Part shown: in pieces, positions 33,963 to 43,397 of the stretch | Layout: each line of letters starts with the position of its first letter | Numbering within the stretch: the stretch's first letter is position 1 | Assembly (NCBI RefSeq): GCF_035917995.1 | Contig: NZ_CP109131.1 | Coordinates: 7,626,001-7,690,000, forward strand | Origin: Streptosporangium sp. NBC_01755 | Lineage (GTDB): Bacteria; Actinomycetota; Actinomycetes; Streptosporangiales; Streptosporangiaceae | Direction: 5' to 3' | DNA length: 64,000 nucleotides | Made by a program: the position numbers and the translations under genes | The notes under the pieces: model-generated | Databases searched by the model: none | Told to the model about the DNA's origin: nothing | The model's input: only the letters and a program-made list of their open reading frames with translations

Positions 33963-35695
33963 GGCTGGGAATCTGAAGCGGGTTGCTTGAAATAGGGCGA
34001 GGTGCCCTCTGGCCTGGGAAGATGGGAGTTCTCAACGCTTCCATCAGCCCGTTCCGAAGGACACCTCGTAAGTGCAATTCTTCCATGACGCAGCCAAGAC
34101 GCGTGCGATCTTCGATGACGAGCATGTGATCGCCTACGGTGGGCTCGCCCCCACGATGCGGCCGGCCGAGCGTTGCGGACTGGGCGACCTGGTCGGCGCG
34201 CACGTGACCAGCACCGCCCGCGACGGGGTGAACGCCCCCGCCAAGGTCTGTTCGATCGTGGCCGGGATGGCCTGCGGCGCCGACAGCATCGACGACCTGG
34301 ATCTCTTGCGGCACGGCGGCATGGACAAGGTGTTCGACGGCATCCGGGCGCCGTCCACCCTGGGGGCGTTCCTGCGCGCCTTCACCTGGGGCAACGTGCG
34401 ACAGCTGGAGAAGGTCGCCCGGCAGGTACTGACCGCGTTGGCCGCTCACACGCCGCTGCTGCCCGGCGCCGAGGTGCTGGCGTTCCTCGACATCGACTCG
34501 ATGCAGCGGCGCACGTACGGCTATGCCAAGCAGGGCGCCGGCTTCGGCCACACCAAGATCGGCGGCAAGAGTGTGCTGGTACGCGGGCTGAACGTCTTGG
34601 CCGTGACCCTGTCCACGCCGCTGACCGCGCCGGTGGTGGCCGCAACGAGGTTGCGCGGCGGCAACGCCGGCTCCGCACGCGGCGCCGCATCGCTGGTCCG
34701 CGAGTCGATCCCCACCGCCCGGCAGGCGGGCTGCCTGGGCACCCTGATACTGCGCGGCGACAGCGCCTTCTACAGCGCCGAGGTCATCGGCGCCTGCCGG
34801 GGCCAAGACACCCGGTTCTCCGTCACCGCCAAGCTGGACCCGAAGGTCAAGGCGGCGATCGAGGCCATCCCCGAGACCGCGTGGACGCCGATCAAGTACC
34901 CGAGGGCGATCTGGGACGAGCAGGCGGGCGGCTGGGTCTCCGACGCCGAGGTCGCCGAAACCCGCTACACCGCGTTCGCGAGCAAGAAAGGCCGGACGGT
35001 CACCGCCCGGCTGCTCGTGCGCCGGGTCAAGCGTCTCAACGAGCAGGCCGAACGCGGCCAGGACACCCTATTCACCACCCACCGCCACTACCCGATCTTC
35101 ACCGACAGTCCGTACACGCTGGTGCAGGCCGAGGAACAGCACCGTGATCACGCCGTGCAGGAACAGGTCAACGCCGACCTGATCGACGGGCCGCTCGCGC
35201 ACCTGCCCTCGGGGCGATTCGCCGCCAATGCCGCCTGGCTCACCTTGACGGCGATCACCCACAACCTGCTGCGCGCCCTGGGCTGCCTGGCCGACTCCTT
35301 CCACGCACGGGCGCGCGGGGCCACCCTGCGCCGCCATCTCATCAGCGTGCCCGCCCGCATCGCCCGGCACGGACGCGGCCACCTCACCGTTCACCTGCCC
35401 GCCCGCTGGCGCTGGCAGCACGCCTGGATGAACGCCTTCGCCGCCGCCCACGACCCGCCACCCGCACTCCCGGCCTGACCCGCCAACCCCCTGGTCACCG
35501 CAGCCATGACGACCCGACGGTCACCCGCGCCGAGCGCACACCCCTGAGCCCCGATTGAAGAACACCGGACAGGCCGCGACCCGCGCGCGGCGGCCCTCCC
35601 ACGCCCTGAAACAGCGCTCTCACCTGCGGAACCCACCCTCGGAGAGGAATCGGACCGGAAACCGATCACCAGAAATCACGCCGTGGATCCAGGCT
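33950..35695 (+). mobile_element. IS1380-family insertion sequence
   Basis: The perfect 16-base inverted ends AGCCTGGATCCACGGC (33950-33965 and, inverted, 35680-35695) enclose one IS1380 transposase. The four bases outside each end do not match, so a target duplication is not visible. The element separates two damaged genes. Confidence 0.85.
34072..35478 (+). CDS. IS1380-family transposase
   Basis: The 468-residue DDE transposase has the N-terminal FDDEHVIAYGGLAP, the first Asp in VLAFLDIDSMQRRTYGYAKQ, GTLILRGDSAFYSAEVI (second Asp), and the late catalytic-Glu region near AVQEQVNADLIDGPLAHLP, with the family's NAAWLTLTAITHNLLRAL. It starts at a GTG (34072) about 107 bases inside the left end. 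It appears intact. Confidence 0.95.
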   Translation: MQFFHDAAKTRAIFDDEHVIAYGGLAPTMRPAERCGLGDLVGAHVTSTARDGVNAPAKVCSIVAGMACGADSIDDLDLLRHGGMDKVFDGIRAPSTLGAFLRAFTWGNVRQLEKVARQVLTALAAHTPLLPGAEVLAFLDIDSMQRRTYGYAKQGAGFGHTKIGGKSVLVRGLNVLAVTLSTPLTAPVVAATRLRGGNAGSARGAASLVRESIPTARQAGCLGTLILRGDSAFYSAEVIGACRGQDTRFSVTAKLDPKVKAAIEAIPETAWTPIKYPRAIWDEQAGGWVSDAEVAETRYTAFASKKGRTVTARLLVRRVKRLNEQAERGQDTLFTTHRHYPIFTDSPYTLVQAEEQHRDHAVQEQVNADLIDGPLAHLPSGRFAANAAWLTLTAITHNLLRALGCLADSFHARARGATLRRHLISVPARIARHGRGHLTVHLPARWRWQHAWMNAFAAAHDPPPALPA

Positions 35696-35868
35696 GAGGT
35701 TCAACCGGGTGGTCTCCTGGCTCGGAGCCGGACCGGCTGGCGTCCTGGTCGGTCTCATCCCGCTGTTGGCGCTGGTCTGGGCGGCAGTACGGCCCGCGAG
35801 CTGCCCACCCCGGCGCAGATCGCGGGTGGCGCGGTGGTCCTCTCGGGAATTGTCGTGCACGCCAGGTT
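35696..35868 (+). pseudogene. EamA/DMT-family transporter, C-terminal remnant
   Basis: Immediately after IS1380, two frames joined by a shift near 35800 read VSWLGAGPAGVLVGLIPLLA LVWAAV and then ELPTPAQIAGGAVVLSGIVV, the last helices of an EamA-type drug/metabolite transporter. Everything upstream was removed by the IS. Confidence 0.6.
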
Positions 35869-35906
35869 CAATGGAACCGACGAGACGACCGACGGGAGAA
35901 CCGCGC

Positions 35907-36470
35907 ATGGAGTGGATCTTCTTCTCAAGTCCTGGGGAGTTCCGGGACTGGCTGGAGGAGCACCACGCCACCGCCTCCGAATGCCGGGTGGGCATGTGGA
36001 AGAAGGAAACGGGCAAGCCCACGCTGAGCTGGTCGGAGGCGGTTGACCAGGCCCTGTGCTACGGCTGGATCGACGGCCGGCAGAACCCGATCGACGACTT
36101 TTCCTGGACGATCCGGTTCACCCCGCGCAGGCCGCGCAGCAACTGGAGCCTGGTCAACCTCCGCAAGATCGAGGAGCTGACCGCGCAGGGGCTCATGCGG
36201 CCGGCCGGTATCGCGGTGTTCGAGGCCCGTGACCGGGACCGCGAGGAGAAACCGGTCGCGGTGTTCGAGGCGGCGCAGCTGGCCCGCTTCCAGGCCGAAC
36301 CGCAGGCGTGGGGTTGGTTCAGCGGGCAGGCGCCGTCCTACCGCAAGCTGGCCGTCCATCATGTCAACAGCGCCAAGCGGGCCGAGACTCGCGAGCGGCG
36401 GTTGGACCAGCTGATCGCCGACAGCCTGGAGGGGGTGCGGCTCAAACCGTTCCGGCGGCCTGGAACCTGA
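35907..36470 (+). CDS. YdeI/OmpD-associated family protein
   Basis: This 187-residue cytoplasmic protein has the family N-terminus FFSSPGEFRDWLEEHH, KKETGKPTLSWSEAVDQALC, YGWIDGR and FTPRRPRSNWSLVN, with a basic C-terminal helical region. The YdeI family has been linked to bacteriocin or antimicrobial-peptide protection, but the biochemical role is unknown. GGGAGA lies upstream of the ATG at 35907. It follows the transporter remnant and has no obvious functional partner here. Confidence 0.85.
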   Translation: MEWIFFSSPGEFRDWLEEHHATASECRVGMWKKETGKPTLSWSEAVDQALCYGWIDGRQNPIDDFSWTIRFTPRRPRSNWSLVNLRKIEELTAQGLMRPAGIAVFEARDRDREEKPVAVFEAAQLARFQAEPQAWGWFSGQAPSYRKLAVHHVNSAKRAETRERRLDQLIADSLEGVRLKPFRRPGT

Positions 36471-36491
36471 GGGCCCGCTGGAACAAGGCCG

Positions 36492-36625
36492 AGTGCGATC
36501 GCGTAGCCCTCCAGCTCGGCCGTCCAGCGCGGCACCCGCCGCTCCAGGAATCCCTCGGGCTTGCCGTAGTCGCCCAAGCCCACGGCCCCGTGATTGACGG
36601 CGCCGCCCACGAGGCGCCAGCCGCC
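36492..36625 (-). pseudogene. Aminoglycoside-phosphotransferase-like fragment
   Basis: The minus strand encodes VNHGAVGLGDYGKPEGFLER followed by RVPRWTAELEGYA, resembling the middle of APH/ACAD10-type phosphotransferases. No start, kinase loop or C-terminus is present. The rest of the 36471-36987 gap has no gene. Confidence 0.4.
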
Positions 36626-36849
36626 GCCACGGTCTACACCGCCCGCCGAGCTCTCGACGCCAGCGTCCACCGGGACGAGGACGAAGATCGACCGCGATCG
36701 CCGCGTCGGCGGCCACCTGCCCTTGGGCCCTGCGGACGAGATCCATCGCCCCAGTATCGACAGCTTCGCCCGGTAAGTCCTCCCTCTCAAGAGCGGTGTC
36801 CGCAACTTCCGGACGGACCAGGCCGGAGTGGCGGCCGCTGACGCCCCGA

Positions 36850-36889
36850 TAGATGGGTCTTGTGAACAGTCGTTATCGAGACCCATCTA
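36850..36889. repeat. Inverted repeat upstream of serine recombinase, possible res/att site
   Basis: TAGATGGGTCT (36850-36860) is matched by AGACCCATCTA (36879-36889). Further partial inverted elements (ATCGAGAC / GTCTCGAT and CGTTATC / GTAACG) fill the next 70 bases up to the recombinase gene. Clusters of such imperfect repeats are typical of resolvase binding sites. Confidence 0.5.
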
Positions 36890-36987
36890 CCGCCGTGACG
36901 TAACCCCAGCTAAGATCAGTCTCGATTGGCTATCTCGGAATCAACGTAACGAGAACGTTCATGGGCCGAAAAGGAGACCCTTCAAGC

Positions 36988-37926
36988 ATGACGATCTACG
37001 GGTATGCCCGGGTCTCGACGGCCGATCAGAACCTCGATCACCAGATCGACGCGCTCATGCGCGCCGACGTGGAGCGGGCGAACATCTTCGCCGACACCGC
37101 CAGCGGCGCCAAGGCCTCCCGCCCCCGCCTGGACGAGGTCCTGGCACTGCTGGCGCCGGGCGACACGTTGAAGATCACCCGGCTGGACCGGCTGTCGCGC
37201 TCGGTCCAGCACCTGATCAACCTCGGCGCCGACCTGAGGACCGAGGACATCGGGTTGCACGTGATCGAGCAGGGCATCGACACCGCCACCATGGAGGGCC
37301 GCGCCATGTTCGGCATGCTGTCCGTGCTGGCCGAACTCCAGCGCGAGCTCATCGTCGCCAACACCCTCGACGGCCTGGCCGCCGCCCGCGCCCGCGGCCG
37401 GGTCGGCGGCCGCAAACCCAAACTCACCCAACGCCAGCTCGACCAGGCCCAGCAGATGTACGACAGCGGCCAGCACACCGTCGAGGAGATCGCGCAGACC
37501 TTCAACGTCTCCCGGCCCACCCTCTACCGGCACCTCACCGCCCACCACGAGGGCCGCCCCTGCGCCCTCGTGGTCTACCGCAACGCCAAGGCCAAAACCG
37601 ACGCCGGCAACCGGCGGCTCGGCGAGACCGGCCAGAGCGAGTCCGTCCAACTGGAGGCCGACCGCAAGTGGTGGCCGATCGCCCCGGCCCGCCGCCCCCA
37701 CGTCAAAGCGATCGTCTACGTCGCGGGCGGCACCGTCGCCCGCGTCCGCGCCGTCGACGGCGACAAGAGCAAGTGGCGGGAGGACGACCGCAGCTACTGC
37801 GACGTCCCCGTCAGCCCCCCGCTCACCGACCTCCAGATCGCCCAGCAGCTCCCCGCCCTCGGCCTGCGGGTCGGTGACCCCCGCCCGCACCAGCGCGGAA
37901 AGCTCCGCGAGTACCTCGTCCTGTAG
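36988..37926 (+). CDS. Serine recombinase with unusual C-terminal extension
   Basis: Residues 1-185 (of 312) form a normal small resolvase: YGYARVSTADQNLDHQIDAL with the catalytic Ser, KITRLDRLSRSVQHL, the E helix with VLAELQRELIVANTLDG, and the HTH EEIAQTFNVSRPTLYRHL. The next ~125 residues (KAKTDAGNRRLGETGQSESV, PHVKAIVYVAGGTVARVRAV, DRSYCDVPVSPPL) are not part of standard resolvases and I do not recognise them. The ATG at 36988 has AAAGGAGA at the right distance; an upstream ATG at 36961 lacks this. The preceding repeats may be its site. Confidence 0.85.
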   Translation: MTIYGYARVSTADQNLDHQIDALMRADVERANIFADTASGAKASRPRLDEVLALLAPGDTLKITRLDRLSRSVQHLINLGADLRTEDIGLHVIEQGIDTATMEGRAMFGMLSVLAELQRELIVANTLDGLAAARARGRVGGRKPKLTQRQLDQAQQMYDSGQHTVEEIAQTFNVSRPTLYRHLTAHHEGRPCALVVYRNAKAKTDAGNRRLGETGQSESVQLEADRKWWPIAPARRPHVKAIVYVAGGTVARVRAVDGDKSKWREDDRSYCDVPVSPPLTDLQIAQQLPALGLRVGDPRPHQRGKLREYLVL

Positions 37927-37951
37927 CAGCATGAATCCCCTGGTCATGGGT

Positions 37952-37968
37952 GGGTTCGTTGGATTTTC
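37952..37968 (+). repeat. 17-bp direct repeat, copy 1
   Basis: GGGTTCGTTGGATTTTC, identical to 38132-38148, lies 26 bases after the recombinase stop codon. Confidence 0.8.
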
Positions 37969-38131
37969 CGCTGTTGCTTGACCCGGGGCGCCCGGGGTGC
38001 GGGCTCATGAGGCCGATTCGGGCGTCTGAACGCGAGCCGGACGCGTGGAGCCGGTAGCGAGTGCCCCTTGCCACGGGATCCAGCATGAGGATCAACGACT
38101 GCGAAGACCCGAGTTATCGCAGGTCGGAGGC

Positions 38132-38148
38132 GGGTTCGTTGGATTTTC
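38132..38148 (+). repeat. 17-bp direct repeat, copy 2
   Basis: Second copy of GGGTTCGTTGGATTTTC, 180 bases from copy 1 and just outside the truncated IS5 copy. The 163 bases between the copies contain no gene. Confidence 0.8.
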
Positions 38149-38156
38149 GGCCAAGA

Positions 38157-38902
38157 CTACGGTGACCCCAGGTAGGCGCGGTTGGCGCGGGAGGAGTACG
38201 CCTTGTCTGCCGCGACCGCGTCCGGCCGGGTCCGGGGGCGGCCGGCGGGTCCGCGCACCTTGATCTTGGCCAGAACCGGGATGAAGCGTGGGCTGTCCGC
38301 GGCCTGCCCAGGTGTGAGGATGATGGACAGGGGGCGACAGCGACGGTCGGTCGCGAGATGGACCTTACTGGTCAACCCGCCCCGGGAACGGCCGAGTTCG
38401 GCTGCCTTCAGCCGCGCCTTGCGGCGTCGGCGCAGAATCCGGCGCTGTTCCCGATCGGGGTCCTCTCCACTCTCGGGCACCTCGCCTACGGGGTCGTTCC
38501 GCCCCTTTTTCGGAGCCCCTTTTCCTCCGCCACGGCCTTCTCCAGCTCTTCCAGGAGTTCCGCGCCGACCACCATCCCGGCCGCGTGGTGATGGGCGCGG
38601 GCAACGGTGGAGTCCACACTGACCAGGCCGAGATCGACGTCGCCGCGGGCCGAGGCCTCGGCGATCATCGCCTCCATGAGTGCCTGAAAGACCCCGCCGC
38701 GTGCCCACAGGCGGAACCGGTCGTAGACCGTCGACCAGGAGCCGTAGCTCTCGGGCACGTCCCGCCAGGGGCTACCGGTCCGGAACCTCCACACCACCGC
38801 GTTGAAATAATTCCGCAGGTCAGGGATCGGCCCGGACGCCCCCAGCGGCAGGTGCGGCTCGATCAACCCCCACTCGGCATCTGTCAGGTCACCACGCGTC
38901 AC
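38157..38902 (-). pseudogene. IS5-family transposase, C-terminally truncated
   Basis: It is close to the transposase at 19663-20675: frame 1 (38486-38902) reads TDAEWGLIEPHLPLGASGP, WRDVPESYGSWSTVYDRF and GLVSVDSTVARAH, and frame 2 carries GGLTSKVHLATD and VAADKAYSSRANRAYL. It then stops as YLGSP at 38157, before the catalytic Glu region. The missing end was replaced by sequence with the 17-base repeat. It lies just upstream of an orphan ABC permease and may have removed that gene's ATPase partner. Confidence 0.85.
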
Positions 38903-38980
38903 GCCACTGGTCTACCGCAGTCGGCCCCCTCCCGGGGAGGGAATGACCGATCCAGTGATCCGGACTCCGCACACGCCCTA

Positions 38981-39802
38981 GTGACCAACCTCGCCCCGCC
39001 GCTGGGCCGCCGCCTGCGCTGGACGTTCACCGACGGGCTGACCCTGGTCGGCCGCGAGCTGGGACGGCTGCGACACGATCCCGGCGAACTCGTCGCGGCG
39101 CTGATCTTCCCGGCCGTCATGGTGGTGCTGTTCGGGTACGTCTTCGGCAGCGCGATCCAGGTGCCGGACGGCGGCGACTACCGCGAGTACCTCATGCCCG
39201 GCCTGTTCGCGATGGTGACCTTCTCCGCGGTGATGGGGGTCATGACGCGGATGGCCACCGACGCCTCCCTCGGTGTGATGGACCGGTTCCGCTCCATGCC
39301 GATGGCGCGCTTGGCGGTGCCGTTCGGGCAGACCGGCGCCGACTCCCTGGTCGGCCTGCTGATGCTGGCCATCATGGTGGGCGCGGGCCTGCTGGTGGGC
39401 TGGCAGCCGCACCGCGGCCTGATCCCCACGGCCGGGGCATTCCTGCTGATGATCGTGCTGCGGTACGCGCTGAGCTGGGTGGGCGTCTACGTGGGCCTGG
39501 CGGTGAAGAACGACCAGGTCGCCGACGCGATGGTGCCGCTGTTCCTGCCGTTCACGATGCTGTCCAACTCGTTCGTCCCGACCGACGGCATGCCGGGCTG
39601 GCTGCGCTTCCTGGCCGACTGGAACCCGGTGAGCGCGCTCACCGCCGCCTCACGGGAGCTGTTCGGCAATCCTGGGGCGCCGTCCGGAGACGTGGCCTGG
39701 CCACTCGCGCATCCGGTGACCGCCGTCCTGCTCTGGTCGGCCGCGCTGCTGGTGATCTTCGTCCCGCTGTCGCTCCGCGCCTACATGCGCAGAGGACGCT
39801 GA
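38981..39802 (+). CDS. DrrB-type ABC-2 transporter permease
   Basis: The 273-residue protein has six predicted helices and the ABC-2/DrrB layout: RLRHDPGELVAALIFPAVMV, YREYLMPGLFAMVTFSAVMG, DRFRSMPMARLAV, and the C-terminal VPTDGMPGWLRFLADWNPVS loop. DrrAB-type exporters secrete lipophilic drugs or antibiotics. The partner ATPase would be expected directly upstream, but a truncated IS5 copy is there instead. The GTG at 38981 fits the family start. Downstream genes are fragments. Confidence 0.85.
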   Translation: MTNLAPPLGRRLRWTFTDGLTLVGRELGRLRHDPGELVAALIFPAVMVVLFGYVFGSAIQVPDGGDYREYLMPGLFAMVTFSAVMGVMTRMATDASLGVMDRFRSMPMARLAVPFGQTGADSLVGLLMLAIMVGAGLLVGWQPHRGLIPTAGAFLLMIVLRYALSWVGVYVGLAVKNDQVADAMVPLFLPFTMLSNSFVPTDGMPGWLRFLADWNPVSALTAASRELFGNPGAPSGDVAWPLAHPVTAVLLWSAALLVIFVPLSLRAYMRRGR

Positions 39803-39840
39803 ACGCTCCAGGCATCTGCAGACCGCGTGTTCTCCTCCGA

Positions 39841-40320
39841 ATGGTTCTCCTCCAAAAGGCATCCCGACATCTGCTCAACCACACCAGCGGCCTGTTCCTC
39901 ACCGGCCTCGCACCGGAACCACAGCACAGCATCGCCACTCAGCCAACCCACATCTGGACCACCTCCGAGCTGGTGAAGCTCGCGGTGTCCCAGCCGCCGG
40001 TCGGCGAGCAGGGCGAGCAGTTCATCTACTCCAACGGCGGCTACTACCTGGCCGGCGCGATCATCGAGAAGGTCACCGGCAACGCCTACGCCGCCGAAGT
40101 CGAACGCACAGTCATCCGGCCGCTCGACCTGACCCACACCTACGTACGGCCCGCCGACGCCACAGGCTATCTCCACCCGCATCCCACGACCTACGTTGCC
40201 AGCGCCCTCAAGGATGGCGTCGACCCGGCGACGCTCACCGCGGAGAACTGGGCGTCAATGATCGACCATGACAAGCCGCCCATCGACGTCACCGCGCTCA
40301 ACACCTCAGCCGATCCTCGG
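39841..40320 (+). pseudogene. Serine hydrolase (beta-lactamase class C-like) fragment
   Basis: The readable part contains LLNHTSGL, the YSNGGYYLAGAIIEKVTG motif (YxN) and RPLDLTHTYV. The N-terminal SxxK nucleophile region and everything after ~150 codons are missing. The 3' side passes directly into a Tn3 transposase fragment at about 40310, so an element probably caused the truncation. Confidence 0.7.
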
Positions 40321-40690
40321 TTGCCTCCGGCGCCGACATCAGCACCCCCACCGCCGAGGCGATCGTGCGCGCCGCCTTACGCAGCTTGGAAAACGTCCGC
40401 AGCTGCTCGGCCTTGCCCGCCCGCTCCGCCCGAGCCAGCAGGTTGGAGGTGATCAGCAGATCCAGCACGTCCAGGGCGTCATCGACCGAGGAGGTCTCCA
40501 GGTCCGGCGTACCTCGCTGATCAGCCGAGTTAGCGTCGTGATCCCTGCGGGCAGCAGAATGCCCTCGCGCAGCATGTGCACCACGGCGCGGTCGAACAAC
40601 GCCCGCGGCACCTCGATCGTCGACCACACCCGGGCCGCCCCACCGTCGATGATCACCAAGATCGACGCACCCTATGGGGACCAGACCTGC
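40310..40690 (-). pseudogene. Tn3-family transposase fragment (N-terminal region)
   Basis: Two minus-strand frames joined by a shift near 40505 give VPRALFDRAVVHMLREGILL, PAGITTLTRLISEVR and then SVDDALDVLDLLITSNLLAR and FSKLRKAARTIASAVG, part of the N-terminal half of a Tn3 transposase. There are no terminal repeats or catalytic core. Confidence 0.65.
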
Positions 40691-40773
40691 CAAACCAACA
40701 GGTCAAGCCAAGGTCAGTAGCTAATCGTTGTTTTCGCGCTGCTTACTACCGTAGGGCCGGCAGGTGAGCGTGA

Positions 40774-42120
40774 TCAGCGGGGGGCGGGGAGGCGCAGCAC
40801 GAACCGTGCGCCGCGGGGACTGTCTTCGATGGTGAGGGTGCCGCCGTGGGTTTCGGCGATTTGCCGGGCGATCGGCAGGCCGAGCCCCGTGCCGCCTGAG
40901 TCCTTTCTGCGGGAGGCCTCCAGGCGGGCGAACCGCTGGAAGATGACCTCCTGCTGGTCGGGGGCGATGCCCTCGCCGTCGTCACACACCTCCAGCACCG
41001 CCGTGCCCGATTCGAGCGTGACAGTGACCGTGATGGCGGAGTCGGAGTGGCGTTCGGCATTGTCCAGCAGGTTGTTCAGCAGCCGGGCCAGGCCGATCCG
41101 CTCCCCATTGATCATCACGCCGGGGGTGAGGTGGCGGATCACCGCGACCCGGCGTGGCCGCCTGTCCACCTCGGCCGCCACCAGGCCGGTCAGGTCGATG
41201 GGATCGTGCCGGCCGCTGATGCCCGCGTCCAGCCGGGCGATCTGCAACAGGTCGGTGACCAGGTCCTGAAGCCGTTCCACACTGTCCAACAGCGCGTTCG
41301 CCGTCTGCGGCCAGTTGGTCTCCTGCGGGTACATGAGCGCCTCATCGATCTGCACGCGCATGGCGGCCAGCGGGTTGCGCAGATCGTGGGAGGCATCCGA
41401 GGCGAACCGCAGTTGCTGCTCAACCGCCGACTGGGCCCGGTCCAGGGTCTTGTTCGCGATCTCGGCGAGGTCGCGCAGCTCGTCTCGGTACTTCGGTACC
41501 GGCACCCGGTGGCCGAAATCACTCGCGGTGATCTGGGCGAGCTTGCCGCTGATCGCGCCCACCGGCTCCAGGGTCTTGCTCACGGTCCGGTAGGTGCCCG
41601 CCATGGTCGCCCCGACCAGCAAGAGCCAGCCGGTGGCGAGCAGGATCAGCAGCCGAGGGCCTACGTACCAGGGAACATCGGCGACGGCCATGTTGAGCAA
41701 CCAGACGCCGTCGGCCCTGTGGAAGGGGTAAGAGATCACGATCTTGCACTGGCCGGGGAACGCATGCAGATCACACAACAGCGCAACCGCATAAGAGTCG
41801 ACATCGGGGCGAAGGATGGCTATCGGCGGCTCACGCGACCCGAAGCCCGAGGTGGCGGCGACCAGCGTGCCGGCCGGGTCGAACACCTGAACCGCCTCGT
41901 TGTGCCCGTCCGACAGCATGCGGGGGAATACGCCGCTCTGGCGTATCTGCCTGGCCATCTCCACGGCGTGGGTGACGAGCCGTTTCGTCCGGTCCTCGAC
42001 GGAGGCCTCCCGTACCGCCAGCAGGGCGAACACCGCGACAACAGTGCAGATAAGCGCCATGACGGCGCCGGCCACCACGCTCAAGCGGGTCCTGATGGAG
42101 CACCCATGCCACGTGCTCAC
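40774..42120 (-). CDS. Sensor histidine kinase, orphan
   Basis: The 448-residue membrane kinase has a transmembrane segment (about residues 11-35), an extracytoplasmic sensor region to 150, a second segment (about 156-176), a HAMP-like linker, the H box FASDASHDLRNPLAAM with His245, the N box LLNNLLDNAERHS, and the G boxes DDGEGIAPDQQ and GGTGLGLPIA. GGGGAGGA precedes the GTG at 42120. No response regulator is adjacent; neighbours are an LLM oxidoreductase fragment and Tn3 pieces. Its partner may have been deleted or lie elsewhere. The stimulus is unknown. Confidence 0.9.
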   Translation of the reverse strand: MSTWHGCSIRTRLSVVAGAVMALICTVVAVFALLAVREASVEDRTKRLVTHAVEMARQIRQSGVFPRMLSDGHNEAVQVFDPAGTLVAATSGFGSREPPIAILRPDVDSYAVALLCDLHAFPGQCKIVISYPFHRADGVWLLNMAVADVPWYVGPRLLILLATGWLLLVGATMAGTYRTVSKTLEPVGAISGKLAQITASDFGHRVPVPKYRDELRDLAEIANKTLDRAQSAVEQQLRFASDASHDLRNPLAAMRVQIDEALMYPQETNWPQTANALLDSVERLQDLVTDLLQIARLDAGISGRHDPIDLTGLVAAEVDRRPRRVAVIRHLTPGVMINGERIGLARLLNNLLDNAERHSDSAITVTVTLESGTAVLEVCDDGEGIAPDQQEVIFQRFARLEASRRKDSGGTGLGLPIARQIAETHGGTLTIEDSPRGARFVLRLPAPR

Positions 42121-42185
42121 CTTGATCCTCCCCTCAAGAGCAGACGCACGCCCCTATGGCGACCCCTTGCCGCTCCCGGGAAGAC

Positions 42186-42995
42186 TCACGACCAAAACCG
42201 CGTAAATGTCAGCCGGAATGCACGGAATGCCCATGTCATGGCGAAAGAAACAAACGGACGGGCCAACCAGCAGTAGAGCATGACCTCGTCGGCGCCGATC
42301 TCGCCGTACACGGTGACGGCCTGCCGGATCGCTTCCGGCGTGGTGAGCATCTCGTCGACCACCTTGTTCGCGCCGTCCCCCATGAAGCTGTAGTAGCCAC
42401 CGAGGGCATGTTGCGCCTCGTCCACGACTGATTCGGGGCCGAGGGCGGCGTTGAACTGGGCCACCAGCCGAGGACGACCGGCACGCCCGGCGGCCTGCCA
42501 CGATGCCTCGACGGCCCGGTAGAACTGCCCCATCTGTTCCGGGGTGAGGTGAGCACCGAGGAATCCGTCGCCCCAGCGAGCGATGCGCTCGACGGTGGCG
42601 GGAACGAAGCCTCCGAACAGCACTTCAGGGCCGCCCCGGCGAGCCGGGGCAGGGCCGATCGGTCCGATGTCCTGGGCGTACGGCTCGCCCTTCCAGACGC
42701 GCCGAAGAGCTGCCATCTGCTCATCCAGGCGGCGCCCCCGGCCACGGACCTCGACGTCCACGGCCCGGTAGTCGTCCTCGCGTGCCCCGATCCCCACGCC
42801 GAGGGTGAGGCGACCACCGGGAATCCGATCCAGGGTCGCGGTCTGCTTGGCGAGCAGGGCGGTCGCACGCAAGGGCGGGATCAGCACTTCGGTCTGTACG
42901 CGGATCCGTGAGGTGGCCCCTGCGATGGCCGCCAGAGTGACCATCGCTTCAGGGTTGTCGTACACGATGCGGTCGAGCAGAATGGGCGACGTTGC
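42186..42995 (-). pseudogene. LLM-class flavin-dependent oxidoreductase, both ends damaged
   Basis: The core reads PILLDRIVYDNPEAMVTLAA, the family's ARPTLGVG-like GRLTLGVGIGAREDDY, RGGPEVLFGGF and RIARWGDGFLGAHL, a luciferase-like F420/FMN oxidoreductase. The first ~60 residues, including the initial strand, are missing before about 42995, and the homology ends at VMLYCW, followed by an unrelated tail. An initiation GTG at 42965 exists, but the product would lack part of the TIM barrel. Confidence 0.65.
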
Positions 42996-43029
42996 TGGGC
43001 GACGACAGCGCCGCGATCCCGTTCTTGCG

Positions 43030-43380
43030 CTACCTGCCCGAGCGCCTCAGCCCACTCGGTGCACGAGTCGAGACGGCCCTCCGCTCACGCAGCCAGCCGG
43101 GACGTTCGGGCCGGTTGAAGGGGTAGGAGCCCACGAAGTTGATGTGTTCCCACTGCAGCGGGGACAGGTGGGCCCGAAGCTCCGGGCTGATCTTCATGCC
43201 GCCGGCCGCGAGTCTCTTCACCACGGCGTCGATGTAGAGCGAGTTCCAGACCTTCTTCCCGTGGGGACGACCAGGGTGTCCGGCAGCTCCCGCCGCATCC
43301 CCAGCGGCCTCTGCTCCACCAGACGGTCGTTGATCGCCATCTGCGACTCGGCCCGCACCCCTGCGACCAACCGGGGTACT
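43030..43380 (-). pseudogene. Tn3-family transposase C-terminal remnant
   Basis: Pieces in shifting frames read AINDRLVEQRPLGMRRELP, VVKRLAAGGMKISPELRAHL and SPLQWEHINFVGSYPFNRPE, the C-terminus of a Tn3 transposase (HINFVG). It lies 5' of the LLM fragment on the same strand and is probably from a copy different from the fragment at 40.3-40.7 kb, since the order is wrong for one gene. Confidence 0.65.
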
Positions 43381-43397
43381 GCATGACCACTTCCGCG

